Of a DNA stretch of 64,000 nt, positions 50,101-57,894 are shown in pieces. The position numbers and the translations under genes were made by a program. Position 1 is the stretch's first letter; each line of letters opens with the position of its first letter. The stretch is from Coriobacteriaceae bacterium (GTDB taxonomy: Bacteria; Actinomycetota; Coriobacteriia; Coriobacteriales; Coriobacteriaceae). The notes below the pieces were generated by a model, which searched no databases, was not told the origin of the DNA, and saw only the letters and a program-made list of their open reading frames with translations. The stretch is taken from positions 868,001-932,000 of the forward strand of contig CP107217.1 in assembly GCA_025757745.1 (NCBI GenBank), given 5' to 3'.

Positions 50101-51492
50101 ATGGATACTCAGAGCCCAACATATTCCGATGATGAGTTGACCGCTGCGCTCGCCGGACACCTGGCGTCACTTGAGCGTGATGACAGTTATCGCGTAGACC
50201 GTGTGCTCAAGCACTCCGACGTCGAGACGACCGAGCTCGTATACTTTGAGGGCTCTGGCGGGGGATCTCTTGGCCCCTTTGTTCGCAAGCGCATCGACGC
50301 GTCGGCCCAGATTGGCGGGGCGTATGAACGCCTGTTTGCGGCCCAGCATGCCGGGCGACGTTACGAGCACTTGCCTCGGATTGTCGATTGCCGCCGCGTG
50401 GGCGACGAGCTTTGCGTGGTCATGGAATATATCGAAGGCGAAACGCTCGGGGCCCTGGTGGGGCGTTTGGGTGCGACGCCCGATTATGCTTGTGAGCTGT
50501 TTGGCGCCCTTTGTGATGCAGTTGCGGAGCTCCATGCCGGCTTTGCGTCGGCGGGGGAGATGGCCGCTCCGGTGATCCATCGCGACCTAAAGCCCTCGAA
50601 TATCATCGTGTCGGGCGCGAGCTATACGCCCGATACGGGCATGACGTTTTCATCGCTGGTGATTATCGATTTGGGAATCGCTCGCGTGTGGCGCGAGGGA
50701 GCCGATGCCGATACCGTTAAGTTTGGCACGCGTCCCTATGCGCCGCCCGAGCAGTATGGTTTTGGTCAGACGAGCGTGCGCAGCGATGTCTATGCGCTCG
50801 GTGCCCTGCTGTTCTTTTGTCTGACGGGGGCCGACCCCAAGCCGGGTCGGGGCATGCGCAAGCAATGCGAGGCATATGATATCCCCGCCTCGCTTGCCGA
50901 TGTTATTTGCATGGCGATGGCGCTCGATCCGGACAAGCGCTTTGCAAGCGCGAAGGCGCTAGGGCACGCTGCGCGCGCATCGTATGCGTCGTGCGCGCCG
51001 ACGCCGTCGTGCGCGCCGAATGCTGCTTCTTTCCAAGAGCCTCCCGAGCGGCGAGCCATGTGCCCTGCGCCCGTGCTCCCCACGGATCAGTCTCAGGGTG
51101 GATTGCCGTTGGTGTCTGAGCGCCCGAATTTACTCTCCCGCATTCCCGACACCGTTGGGCGCATTTGGAACGCATTCGTCTATCTTTCGCTACTTGTTTT
51201 CTTTGCCGGAAGCCATTTTGCCGTTTTTCATCCTACGGGCGCCAACCAAAACTACCCGATGTGGTTTCTCGCGATTGAGTATTTTATCTTCGTCGACGGT
51301 CTCGCAGTGCTCATTCATTTTGTGATGCTCGACAAACGCCGCCTTCGCCGGCGGTTTGAGCTACTCGATAGATACCACGGTAAAAAGCTTGCAAAGCTCT
51401 GGCTCAAGGCTATGGGTGTGCTCTTGTTGGCAATGATTATCATCGTTGCCATTGCAAACGCGACTGGCGTCGTCGATACCTCCGTCGCGTAA
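50101..51492 (+). CDS. Membrane Ser/Thr protein kinase (Hanks type)
   Basis: A 463-residue kinase with a cytosolic N-terminal catalytic domain (about 20-290) and two C-terminal membrane segments. Seen are FVRKRID (ATP Lys), CVVMEYIEGETLGAL, HRDLKPSNIIVSG (catalytic loop), IIDLGIARVW (DLG in place of DFG) and the APE-equivalent YAPPEQYGFGQTSVRSDVYAL. The Gly-rich loop appears as FEGSGGGSLGPF. The membrane part is AFVYLSLLVFFAGSHFAVF and KAMGVLLLAMIIIVAIANA. No PASTA or other sensor domain follows. The start is ATG 50101 or 50092; neither has a Shine-Dalgarno site. Confidence 0.88.
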   Translation: MDTQSPTYSDDELTAALAGHLASLERDDSYRVDRVLKHSDVETTELVYFEGSGGGSLGPFVRKRIDASAQIGGAYERLFAAQHAGRRYEHLPRIVDCRRVGDELCVVMEYIEGETLGALVGRLGATPDYACELFGALCDAVAELHAGFASAGEMAAPVIHRDLKPSNIIVSGASYTPDTGMTFSSLVIIDLGIARVWREGADADTVKFGTRPYAPPEQYGFGQTSVRSDVYALGALLFFCLTGADPKPGRGMRKQCEAYDIPASLADVICMAMALDPDKRFASAKALGHAARASYASCAPTPSCAPNAASFQEPPERRAMCPAPVLPTDQSQGGLPLVSERPNLLSRIPDTVGRIWNAFVYLSLLVFFAGSHFAVFHPTGANQNYPMWFLAIEYFIFVDGLAVLIHFVMLDKRRLRRRFELLDRYHGKKLAKLWLKAMGVLLLAMIIIVAIANATGVVDTSVA

Positions 51493-51496
51493 AAGA

Positions 51497-51521
51497 AAAA
51501 GGGCCCCAATTGGGGCCCTTT
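51497..51521. terminator. Bidirectional terminator
   Basis: AAAGGGCCCC and GGGGCCCTTT around AATT, between the converging kinase and hydrolase genes. Confidence 0.85.
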
Positions 51522-51531
51522 GACGTTGATC

Positions 51532-52665
51532 TTAGATGCGGTTCATCTGGGTTGCAACCTTGTTGTACCAGTCCTGCCACGTGGGCGGGCAGTACTTTTT
51601 GGCGGCTGCCGGGGTAAGCGTGGAGCCATAGTTGGCGCCCAGGTAGGCAACGTGGGCAGAGACGCCCTCGCTCCAGCTACCAAAGCTCCGCCAGCCGCCG
51701 CCGCGGGCGCTCCAGCCCCAGGCGTTATAGGAGCCGGCACAATAGAGGCCCTTGCTGCTCTCGATGCAGGCGATGGCGGGAGACCAGCGAGGGTCAACAC
51801 CGGTGTTCCAGGCTGCCACGGCAAAGTTGTAACCCTGGCCTGCCATGGGGGAGCCGGCGAGGTAGTTGTCGATGCGACTCGTCCACTCGTTGATAAACGA
51901 GTCGTAATCGGAGTTGCCGGTATTGGAGTTGTTCACCGTGGTGTCGATAGTGGTGTTGGCGTTATTGGCCTGGCTGTTGGAGTTGTTGCCGCTCACGCCC
52001 TCGCCCGAGAGCTTCTCGGCGGCAGCGGCCTTGTCGGCCTCGAGCTTGGCCAGCTCGGCGGCATTCTCCTGCTCGGCCTTTGCCTGGGCTTCGCTGCGAA
52101 GCTGCTGGGCCTGTGCCAGTGCGTCCTCGGCGGTTTTCTGCTCGGTCTCGAGTTGGGACTTGGCCTGCTCGAGCTCGGTCTTGTTCTGCTCGAGTTCGGT
52201 CTGCATCTTGTTGAGCTCTTCGATCTCGTCGACGCTCGAGCTCGTGATCTGGTTGGTGTACTTGCAGGTGGTGATGAACTCGCCCAGGCTCTGCGCGTTG
52301 ACCAGGAAGCTCACGATGGGGTTGGTGCCCTTCTGGTACTTATACAGATCGCGCATGGCGGAGCTCGCCTTGGCCTGTTGATCGGGAAGTTCGGCTTCGA
52401 TCTTCTCGATGCTTGCCTCGTTAGTGTCGATTTGCTTCTGCAGATCCTCGAGCTTGGTGCGGGCTTCGTTGTAGGCACTCGTGGCGGTTTCGATTTTCTG
52501 CTGGGCAGCGGAAAGCTGATCCTGCGTTGCCTGCGAGGCGGCATAGGCTGCGACGGGGGAGAGCATCGGCGCGGCCGTCAGTGTAACGGCAAGCGCGGCG
52601 CTCGTGATGATACGAGCCGGCTTCGACGCGATGAGCGCTGCGGTGCGATGGTTCGAATGCTGCAT
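51532..52665 (-). CDS. Secreted coiled-coil cell-wall hydrolase-like protein
   Basis: An exported protein of 377 residues. A signal peptide (ITSAALAVTLTAAPMLSPVA, cut near AYAAS) is followed by a long coiled coil (about 50-230: KIETATSAYNEARTKLEDLQ, then MQTELEQNKTELEQAKSQLE) of PcsB/CwlO type. An Asn/Ser-rich linker follows. The C-terminal 130 residues form a lysozyme- or glucosaminidase-like domain (GYNFAVAAWNTGVDPRWSPA, CIESSKGLYCAGSYNAWGWS, SEGVSAHVAYLGANYG) with a likely catalytic Glu in ACIESS. It probably cuts or senses peptidoglycan, perhaps at division. ATG at 52665 with GAGGG upstream. Confidence 0.82.
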   Translation of the reverse strand: MQHSNHRTAALIASKPARIITSAALAVTLTAAPMLSPVAAYAASQATQDQLSAAQQKIETATSAYNEARTKLEDLQKQIDTNEASIEKIEAELPDQQAKASSAMRDLYKYQKGTNPIVSFLVNAQSLGEFITTCKYTNQITSSSVDEIEELNKMQTELEQNKTELEQAKSQLETEQKTAEDALAQAQQLRSEAQAKAEQENAAELAKLEADKAAAAEKLSGEGVSGNNSNSQANNANTTIDTTVNNSNTGNSDYDSFINEWTSRIDNYLAGSPMAGQGYNFAVAAWNTGVDPRWSPAIACIESSKGLYCAGSYNAWGWSARGGGWRSFGSWSEGVSAHVAYLGANYGSTLTPAAAKKYCPPTWQDWYNKVATQMNRI

Positions 52666-52979
52666 CCAGTCCCTCTGCAATCAATCGTAGGTTATAATTC
52701 GAAAGGTATTCTACTACTGCTTTCGACCTCAACTTGAACCTTAAAGGTTCTAAAGGGTCAAGTTGAACTTGAGGTTTTGGTCTTGACCTGCAGTTATAGT
52801 GAATTGTTAAGAAACCATAGAGTTCAACTTTAACGTTACGGAACCCTGCGGGCTCGATCATAAGCGCCTGCTTGCCATAGATATGGTGGAACTTTGGGAA
52901 GCGGCAGTTTGGCACGCTAGAATAAACCAGTTGCATAAAGACCGCCCATCGTACGGGCAGTTGATGATAGGAAGTTTCC
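52666..52979. promoter_or_regulatory. Divergent control region with paired palindromes
   Basis: 314 bases between divergent cell-wall genes. Two 15-bp odd palindromes lie close together: GAACCTTAAAGGTTC (52736-52750) and TCAAGTTGAACTTGA (52758-52772). Related half-sites follow (TCTTGACC near 52781, GTTCAACTTTAACGTT near 52820). The spacing of 22 bases between centres, about two helical turns, suggests cooperative binding by a dimeric regulator. I see no gene here. Confidence 0.5.
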
Positions 52980-54236
52980 ATGGCATTGCAGTTTACAGAG
53001 CGCGAGTTTATACCCGTGCTGCTCGGCGGCGATATCAACGCCTATTCGGTGGCGCGCGCCTTCTACGAGGAGTATCAGGTCAAGAGCCTGGTCTTTGGCA
53101 AGTATCAGACGGGCCCTGCATACCGCAGCCAGATTATCGACTATACGCCCAATGTGGATATCGACACTATGCCGGTCATGATCGAGACCGTCAACGGCAT
53201 TGCACAGGCCAATCCCGATAAGAAGATTATCCTCATGGGCTGCGGCGATAACTACGTCGCGCTTGCCGCACAGGCTCAGGATGCCGGCCAGCTTGCCTCC
53301 AACGTCATCGCGCCCTATGCGCCCTACAGTATGCTCGAGCAGTGCCAGAAGAAGGAGATCTTCTACGAGCTGTGCGAGAAGCACGGTGTACCCTATCCGC
53401 ACACGTTTACCTTTACCATGGCGATGCTCAACGCCCAGGGCGAGGCTTCCGCCGAGGTGCTCGACCAGATCGACTTTCCCTTCCCGATGATTCTGAAGCC
53501 CTCTGACGGCATCATGTGGTGGGAGCACGAGTTCGAGGGCCAGAAGAAGGCCTACGAGATTGCCGATCGCGCCGAGCTGGAGCAGGTCATTCGCGATGTG
53601 TACGCCAGTGGCTACACCGATGACCTCATCTTGCAGGACCGCGTGCCCGGCAACGACGAGTACATGCGCGTGCTTACCAGTTATTCCGACCGCAACGGCA
53701 AGGTTCGCATGATGTGCCTGGGTCACGTGCTGCTCGAGGAGCATCAGCCCCATGGTGTCGGCAACCACGCCTGCATCATCACCGAGCCCAACGACGAGCT
53801 CATGGGTGGCGTGCGCAAGCTGCTTGAGGACCTTAAGTTCACGGGCTTCTCCAACTTCGACGTCAAGTACGACCAACGCGATGGTTCGTTTAAGTTCTTC
53901 GACTTCAACACGCGTCAGGGCCGCAGTAACTACTACGTCACCAACAGCGGCTTTAACGTTGCTAAATACGTGGTGGATGAGTACGTGTACAACCGCCCGT
54001 TTGAGCCTGAGTTTGTGACGGCGCAAGACGAGGCGCTGTGGATGGTCGTCCCCATGGGCGTCGTTGACAAGTATGTCAAGGACCCCGAGCTACGTGCGAA
54101 GGCGCATCGTCTGGCCAAGGAGGGCAAGGCTGCCGATCCTTCGTTTATGAAGGGTGATTTTGTCTTTAACCGCTGGTTGCGCATGTGGCACACCAAGCTG
54201 CGTCACTTTAAGCTGTTCAAGACGTATTACAAGTAG
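52980..54236 (+). CDS. ATP-grasp carboxylate-amine ligase, probable D-aspartate ligase
   Basis: ATP-grasp enzyme of 418 residues. The N-terminal part (IPVLLGGDINAYSVARAFYE) and central ATP-binding region (PFPMILKPSDGIMWWEHEF with the ATP Lys, DLILQDRVPGNDEYMRVLTS, FSNFDVKYDQRDGSFKFFDF, NTRQGRSNYYVTNSG) match the Asl/YheCD-like carboxylate-amine ligases. In Enterococcus and Lactococcus, Asl adds D-aspartate to the peptidoglycan side chain. The racemase gene 84 bases downstream and the divergent wall hydrolase support that role; Collinsella is reported to have Asp-containing peptidoglycan, as far as I recall. ATG 52980 has AGGAAG upstream. Confidence 0.8.
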   Translation: MALQFTEREFIPVLLGGDINAYSVARAFYEEYQVKSLVFGKYQTGPAYRSQIIDYTPNVDIDTMPVMIETVNGIAQANPDKKIILMGCGDNYVALAAQAQDAGQLASNVIAPYAPYSMLEQCQKKEIFYELCEKHGVPYPHTFTFTMAMLNAQGEASAEVLDQIDFPFPMILKPSDGIMWWEHEFEGQKKAYEIADRAELEQVIRDVYASGYTDDLILQDRVPGNDEYMRVLTSYSDRNGKVRMMCLGHVLLEEHQPHGVGNHACIITEPNDELMGGVRKLLEDLKFTGFSNFDVKYDQRDGSFKFFDFNTRQGRSNYYVTNSGFNVAKYVVDEYVYNRPFEPEFVTAQDEALWMVVPMGVVDKYVKDPELRAKAHRLAKEGKAADPSFMKGDFVFNRWLRMWHTKLRHFKLFKTYYK

Positions 54237-54242
54237 ATGAGC

Positions 54243-54281
54243 GCGGCGCCCGCCCGGTTTGCATCGGACGGGCGCGGGCAT
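54243..54281 (+). promoter_or_regulatory. GC-rich hairpin between ligase and racemase genes
   Basis: GCGCCCGCCCG pairs with CGGGCGCGGGC (slightly offset) around GTTTGCATCGGA, just after the ligase stop and 40 bases before the racemase start. No T-run; possibly an mRNA-processing or attenuating structure. Confidence 0.45.
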
Positions 54282-54320
54282 GATACGAGCAATTGCATGG
54301 GCGTCACCAAGGAGGCGGCG

Positions 54321-55067
54321 ATGGAAAAGCTGGGAGTTATCGGCGGCATGGGCGCCGAGGCCACGTCGTATTACTACGACCAGGTCGTGCGTCATACGGC
54401 TGCTACCTGTGATCAGGAGCATATCGACATGGTGGTACTTTCCAAGTCGACCATGCCCGACCGTACGCTGGCCATCAAGACCGGCGAGCATGCCGAGCTG
54501 CTGGCGACCATGAAGGAATGTGCACGGGCACTCGAGGGGCTGGGCTGTGCTCATATCGCCATTCCCTGCAACACATCGCACTACTTCTACGACCAGATTC
54601 AGTCGTTTACCAAGGTGCCGATTATCCACATGCCGCGCGAGTCGGTGCGCTATGCCCTGGCGGGCGCGGTGATGGGGGAGTGCGAGTTCGATCCCAACCT
54701 GAGCATGCCGTCCGAGCCGGTGTGCAAGATCGGCATCATGGGCACCGACGGCACCGTGGGTGCAGGCGTCTATGGGCGCGAGTGCGAGGCCGCGGGCGTC
54801 GAGGTCGTCTATCCCAGTGAGAAGCGCCAGGCCGACGTGATGTCGCTGATTTATGATGACGTGAAGGCCGGACGCGAGCCCGATATGGACAAGTTTGACC
54901 GCGTGATGTGGGAGTTCGCCCGCAGCGGCTGCGACCGCGTCATTCTGGCCTGCACCGAGCTCTCGGTGCTGAAAAAGTACCGAGAGATGCCCGAGATTAC
55001 CCTTGATGCCATGGACGTCCTGGTGCGCGAATCCATCATCCGCAGCGGCGCCCCCTACCGCCTGTAG
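54321..55067 (+). CDS. Aspartate/glutamate racemase family protein
   Basis: A 248-residue cofactor-independent racemase. Both catalytic Cys motifs are present: CAHIAIPCNTSHYFYDQI (Cys 1 near residue 84) and DRVILACTELSVLKKY (Cys 2 near residue 197). The start KLGVIGGMGAEATSYYYDQV is typical of aspartate racemases. With the D-aspartate ligase it would convert L-aspartate to D-aspartate for cell-wall cross-bridges. AAGGAGG lies upstream of ATG 54321. Cytosolic. Confidence 0.9.
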   Translation: MEKLGVIGGMGAEATSYYYDQVVRHTAATCDQEHIDMVVLSKSTMPDRTLAIKTGEHAELLATMKECARALEGLGCAHIAIPCNTSHYFYDQIQSFTKVPIIHMPRESVRYALAGAVMGECEFDPNLSMPSEPVCKIGIMGTDGTVGAGVYGRECEAAGVEVVYPSEKRQADVMSLIYDDVKAGREPDMDKFDRVMWEFARSGCDRVILACTELSVLKKYREMPEITLDAMDVLVRESIIRSGAPYRL

Positions 55068-55074
55068 CCCTCGA

Positions 55075-55107
55075 CCTGCCAAAAAGGGACAGGTATATTT
55101 TGGTAGG
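55075..55107. repeat. REP-like palindrome
   Basis: CCTGCCAAAA (55075-55084) and TTTTGGTAGG (55098-55107) form an inverted repeat with one mismatch around GGGACAGGTATA. It resembles the other short palindromes here in carrying GGGAC in one arm or centre. Confidence 0.55.
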
Positions 55108-55125
55108 TTTTATCTGGGAAAACAG

Positions 55126-55164
55126 TAAGGCCCCGGCTCGCTTGATGTGAGCTGGGGCCTTTTG
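55126..55164. terminator. Bidirectional terminator
   Basis: AAGGCCCCGGCTC (55127-55139) pairs with GAGCTGGGGCCTT around GCTTGATGT, with a T-run on the plus side; it lies between converging genes. Confidence 0.8.
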
Positions 55165-55191
55165 CGTTTGTCGGTTGCCGGTGGCGATAGG

Positions 55192-55938
55192 TTAGAACAA
55201 GAAGCCAAAAACGATGAGGGCAATGCTAACAATAAGTATGGCAACGTCTAGGCCCTTGATGGGGTAGCGCTTGTACGAGCTCGCGCGCGTGCGCAGGTAG
55301 AAGCCGCGCTGCTCGGCCGCTAAGGCCGTGGAATCGGTTTTACCCACGCTCGAGATCAGTAGCGGCACGCACAGCGGCAGCATGAGCTTAAGCTTCTTGA
55401 TGGGGTTCTTGGTGTCATACTCGACGCCGCGTGCGGTCTGCGCCTCCATGATGGCGTTCATCTCCTGGCCAAACACCGGCACAAAGCGCAGCGCTGTGGT
55501 AAAGGTGAAGGCGTAGCGATACGGCACGTGCAACACCTCCACGCAGGCGTTGGCAAGGTCGTTGAGCTTGGTCACCATGAGCATCAGGATGAGTGGAAGC
55601 GCCACGCCCAGCAGGCGCAGGCAGGCCTTGGAACCGGTGATGAGACCAGTGTCGGTAACGAAGCCCCACACCACGTTGCCATCGCGCATAAAAGCCAGCT
55701 GCAGTACCAGCATGATGAGCGCGAGCGGAATCAGTAGCTTGAGCAGCGCGAGCAGGCGGTCGACGACGCCGGCGTAGGCTCCCAGCGCGAGCGTGAGTGC
55801 CAGAAAGCCCAGCAGTGCCACATAGGTGTCGGACAAGAAAATGCCGATGATGATGGCGGCGGCGAGGCCCAGTTTGATGACGGGGTTCAGGCGGTGTAGC
55901 AGCGTGTCGCCCGGCATGTAGTCGATGACGTTAACCAC
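55192..55938 (-). CDS. ecfT: ECF transporter T component (EcfT)
   Basis: Integral membrane energy-coupling protein of 248 residues with about five helices. Typical features are the start YMPGDTLLHRLNPVIKLGLA and the coupling-helix motifs ALRFVPVFGQEMNAIMEAQT with ARGVEYD, and LAAEQRGFYLRTRAS (second A-R-G-like motif as QRG). It joins the S component and the two ATPase domains. The GTG at 55938 overlaps the end of ecfA by eight bases (GAGGAG upstream), so translation is coupled. Confidence 0.9.
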   Translation of the reverse strand: MVNVIDYMPGDTLLHRLNPVIKLGLAAAIIIGIFLSDTYVALLGFLALTLALGAYAGVVDRLLALLKLLIPLALIMLVLQLAFMRDGNVVWGFVTDTGLITGSKACLRLLGVALPLILMLMVTKLNDLANACVEVLHVPYRYAFTFTTALRFVPVFGQEMNAIMEAQTARGVEYDTKNPIKKLKLMLPLCVPLLISSVGKTDSTALAAEQRGFYLRTRASSYKRYPIKGLDVAILIVSIALIVFGFLF

Positions 55939-57682
55939 GGCGGACCATCTCCTCGGTAATGCGAACGATATCAGTGACCTCACTCACCTGCGTAAAGGAG
56001 GGCGAGACGGTGGATGCCAGACGGCGCGAGAGTTCGATGACCTGGGGCGGCTCAACGTAGGCACGCTGCATGAGTTCGATGTTCGAGAATAGCTCGTGCG
56101 TGCGGCCGCGGTCGAGGATGCGACCGTTGGCCATCACCACGATGCGCTCGGCAAAGTCGGAAACGACTTCCATGTCGTGACAGACCATGATGACGGCGCA
56201 ACCGCGCTCTGCCATGGTGCGCACCGTTTCCATGACGGTCATGCACTCGCGGTAGTCCAGGCCGCTCGTGGGTTCGTCGAGCACCACGATCTTGGGCTCG
56301 ATCACTACAACGGATGCCAGCGCCACCATCTGGCGCTGGCCGCGTGACAGCGAGAACGGTGCCTCGTCGGCGGGCAGGCCAAAGCGGTCGATGACCAGCT
56401 GGGCGCGACGCAGGGCTTCGGCGCGGTCGATGCCGGCAAGCTCTAGACCAAAGGCGACCTCGTCGAGCACGGTGTCTTTGCAGATTTGGCGGTCGGGGTT
56501 CTGGAAAAGCGTTGCCACTTCGCGTGCGATGCGGCTCGTGGGAACCGATGCCGTGTCCAAGCCCGTAACGCGTACGCTGCCCGATGCGGGCTTGAGCAAA
56601 CCCGTGAGCAGTTTGGTGAGCGTGGTTTTGCCGGCTCCGTTTTGGCCGACAATGCCCACGAGCTCGCCGGGGTAGAGCGTCAAGTTGAGGTCGTGGACGG
56701 CGGCGCCTCCATGGGGGTAGGAAAACTCGACATGGTCAAAGGTGAGCACCGGCTCGGCGTCTTTCGCATGCGGGCGCAGCGACGGCGCGTGCGGGGAGCC
56801 TGCGGGCGCCTGGGTATCGCTTGTCGCACGGTCGGGGTCGACGATTTCCGTTATCAGGCGTTCTGCCTCGTCGACATCCAGACAGGGCGTGCCGCTTACC
56901 AAGCCATCGGCCTCGAGACTGTTGAAGATGCGCGTGACGCGCGGACAATCGACGCCGATGGTGCGAAGCTCGTCGGTGCGTGCGAAGACCTCGTGCGGCT
57001 CACCTTGCAGCGCGATCTGGCCGTGATCGAGCACCAACACACGGTTGCAGTACTCCGAAAGCAGAGCGACCTTTTGCTCAACGACGACGATGGTGATGCC
57101 GAGCGCGCGGTTTGCCTCGCGCAGCGTCTCGAAGACCAAGGTGGAACTGGCGGGGTCGAGTGCTGCGGTTGGCTCATCGAGCACTAAGACGCGCGGACGC
57201 ATGGCGAGGATGGCGGCGATAGCTACCTTTTGCTTTTGGCCACCCGAGAGGGTGGCGATCTCGCGGTCGCGCAGGTCGCTAATGCCGACGGTCTTAAGCG
57301 TCTCGCACAAGCGCTGCTCGATCTGGTCATGCGGAACGCCAAAGTTCTCGAGACCAAAGAGCATCTCATCCTCAACGACCGAAGCGACCATCTGCGTGTC
57401 AATGTCTTGCAACACGCTACCGACGATTTGCGATATGTCGGTGAGTGAGACCTCGCAGGTGTCGTGGCCGTCAACTAACACGGAGCCATAAAAGGCGCCG
57501 GTGTAGTGGTGAGGCACGGCGCCCGACAGGCAGGCGACAAGTGTGGACTTACCGGCACCCGAGGGCCCGATGATGCCGATGAAATCTCCCTTGTTCACGC
57601 TAAGCGAAACGTGGCTGAGCGCCTGCTCGGTTTGCGTGCCATAGGAGAACGAGACATCGTCGACATTGATGATCGTTTCCAT
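55931..57682 (-). CDS. ecfA: ECF transporter fused ATPase (EcfA1-EcfA2)
   Basis: A 583-residue protein with two full ABC ATPase domains, instead of the usual separate A and A' subunits. Domain 1: GPSGAGKSTLVACLSGAVP near residue 40, signature LSGGQKQKVAIAA, LVLDEPTAALDP. Domain 2: GQNGAGKTTLTKLLTGLLK near residue 340, SLSRGQRQMVALA (LSRGQ variant signature), VVLDEPTSGLDYREC. A linker of about 45 residues (DPDRATSDTQAPAGSPHAPS) joins them. Start at 57682. It powers the transporter with EcfT and the S component at 57895. Confidence 0.93.
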   Translation of the reverse strand: METIINVDDVSFSYGTQTEQALSHVSLSVNKGDFIGIIGPSGAGKSTLVACLSGAVPHHYTGAFYGSVLVDGHDTCEVSLTDISQIVGSVLQDIDTQMVASVVEDEMLFGLENFGVPHDQIEQRLCETLKTVGISDLRDREIATLSGGQKQKVAIAAILAMRPRVLVLDEPTAALDPASSTLVFETLREANRALGITIVVVEQKVALLSEYCNRVLVLDHGQIALQGEPHEVFARTDELRTIGVDCPRVTRIFNSLEADGLVSGTPCLDVDEAERLITEIVDPDRATSDTQAPAGSPHAPSLRPHAKDAEPVLTFDHVEFSYPHGGAAVHDLNLTLYPGELVGIVGQNGAGKTTLTKLLTGLLKPASGSVRVTGLDTASVPTSRIAREVATLFQNPDRQICKDTVLDEVAFGLELAGIDRAEALRRAQLVIDRFGLPADEAPFSLSRGQRQMVALASVVVIEPKIVVLDEPTSGLDYRECMTVMETVRTMAERGCAVIMVCHDMEVVSDFAERIVVMANGRILDRGRTHELFSNIELMQRAYVEPPQVIELSRRLASTVSPSFTQVSEVTDIVRITEEMVRRG

Positions 57683-57700
57683 GGATACCTTTCATAATCA

Positions 57701-57744
57701 TTGGGGACGTTCTTACATGACTAGTCGTTTAGGAACGTCCCCAA
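57701..57744. repeat. 44-bp REP-like palindrome
   Basis: TTGGGGACGTTC (57701-57712) and GAACGTCCCCAA (57733-57744) pair perfectly around a centre containing ACTAGT. It sits in the gap between the S and A genes of the ECF operon. Such GGGGACGTTC palindromes are familiar dispersed repeats in coriobacterial genomes (recalled, not searched). Confidence 0.7.
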
Positions 57745-57788
57745 AAGCTCGTTGTTTGGGACAGTCTTTGGTGGTGAAGCACGGATAC

Positions 57789-57887
57789 GGCTTTACGAGG
57801 TGCCCCAGGTTGGCGCGAAAGAGGAGCGAAGCGTTCTTGGGTATGCGAGCGACGAATGAACGCCAAGATGGGGTGGCTCGTAAAGCC
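57789..57887 (+). repeat. Structured 99-nt intergenic element, copy 2
   Basis: Outer arms 57789-57815 (starting GGCTTTACGAG) and 57861-57887 (ending CTCGTAAAGCC) pair over most of 27 bases. Inside, TGGCG pairs with CGCCA, followed on the left by GAAAGAGGAG and on the right by CGACGAATGA, the same internal words and spacing as in the element at 35953-36050. It lies in the ECF operon gap but is oriented opposite to the operon, so it looks like an inserted repeat rather than a part of the mRNA's own control. Confidence 0.7.
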
Positions 57888-57894
57888 GAGCGGG

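Noticed and set aside
52736..52750. SOS (LexA) box reading of GAACCTTAAAGGTTC
   Set aside because: The GAAC/GTTC half-sites are seven bases apart instead of the four of the Gram-positive SOS box, and the flanking genes are not SOS genes.
57789..57887. tRNA or tRNA-like gene in the ECF gap
   Set aside because: The long imperfect hairpin has no T-loop, anticodon arm or acceptor arrangement; the shared core with 35953-36050 explains it better.
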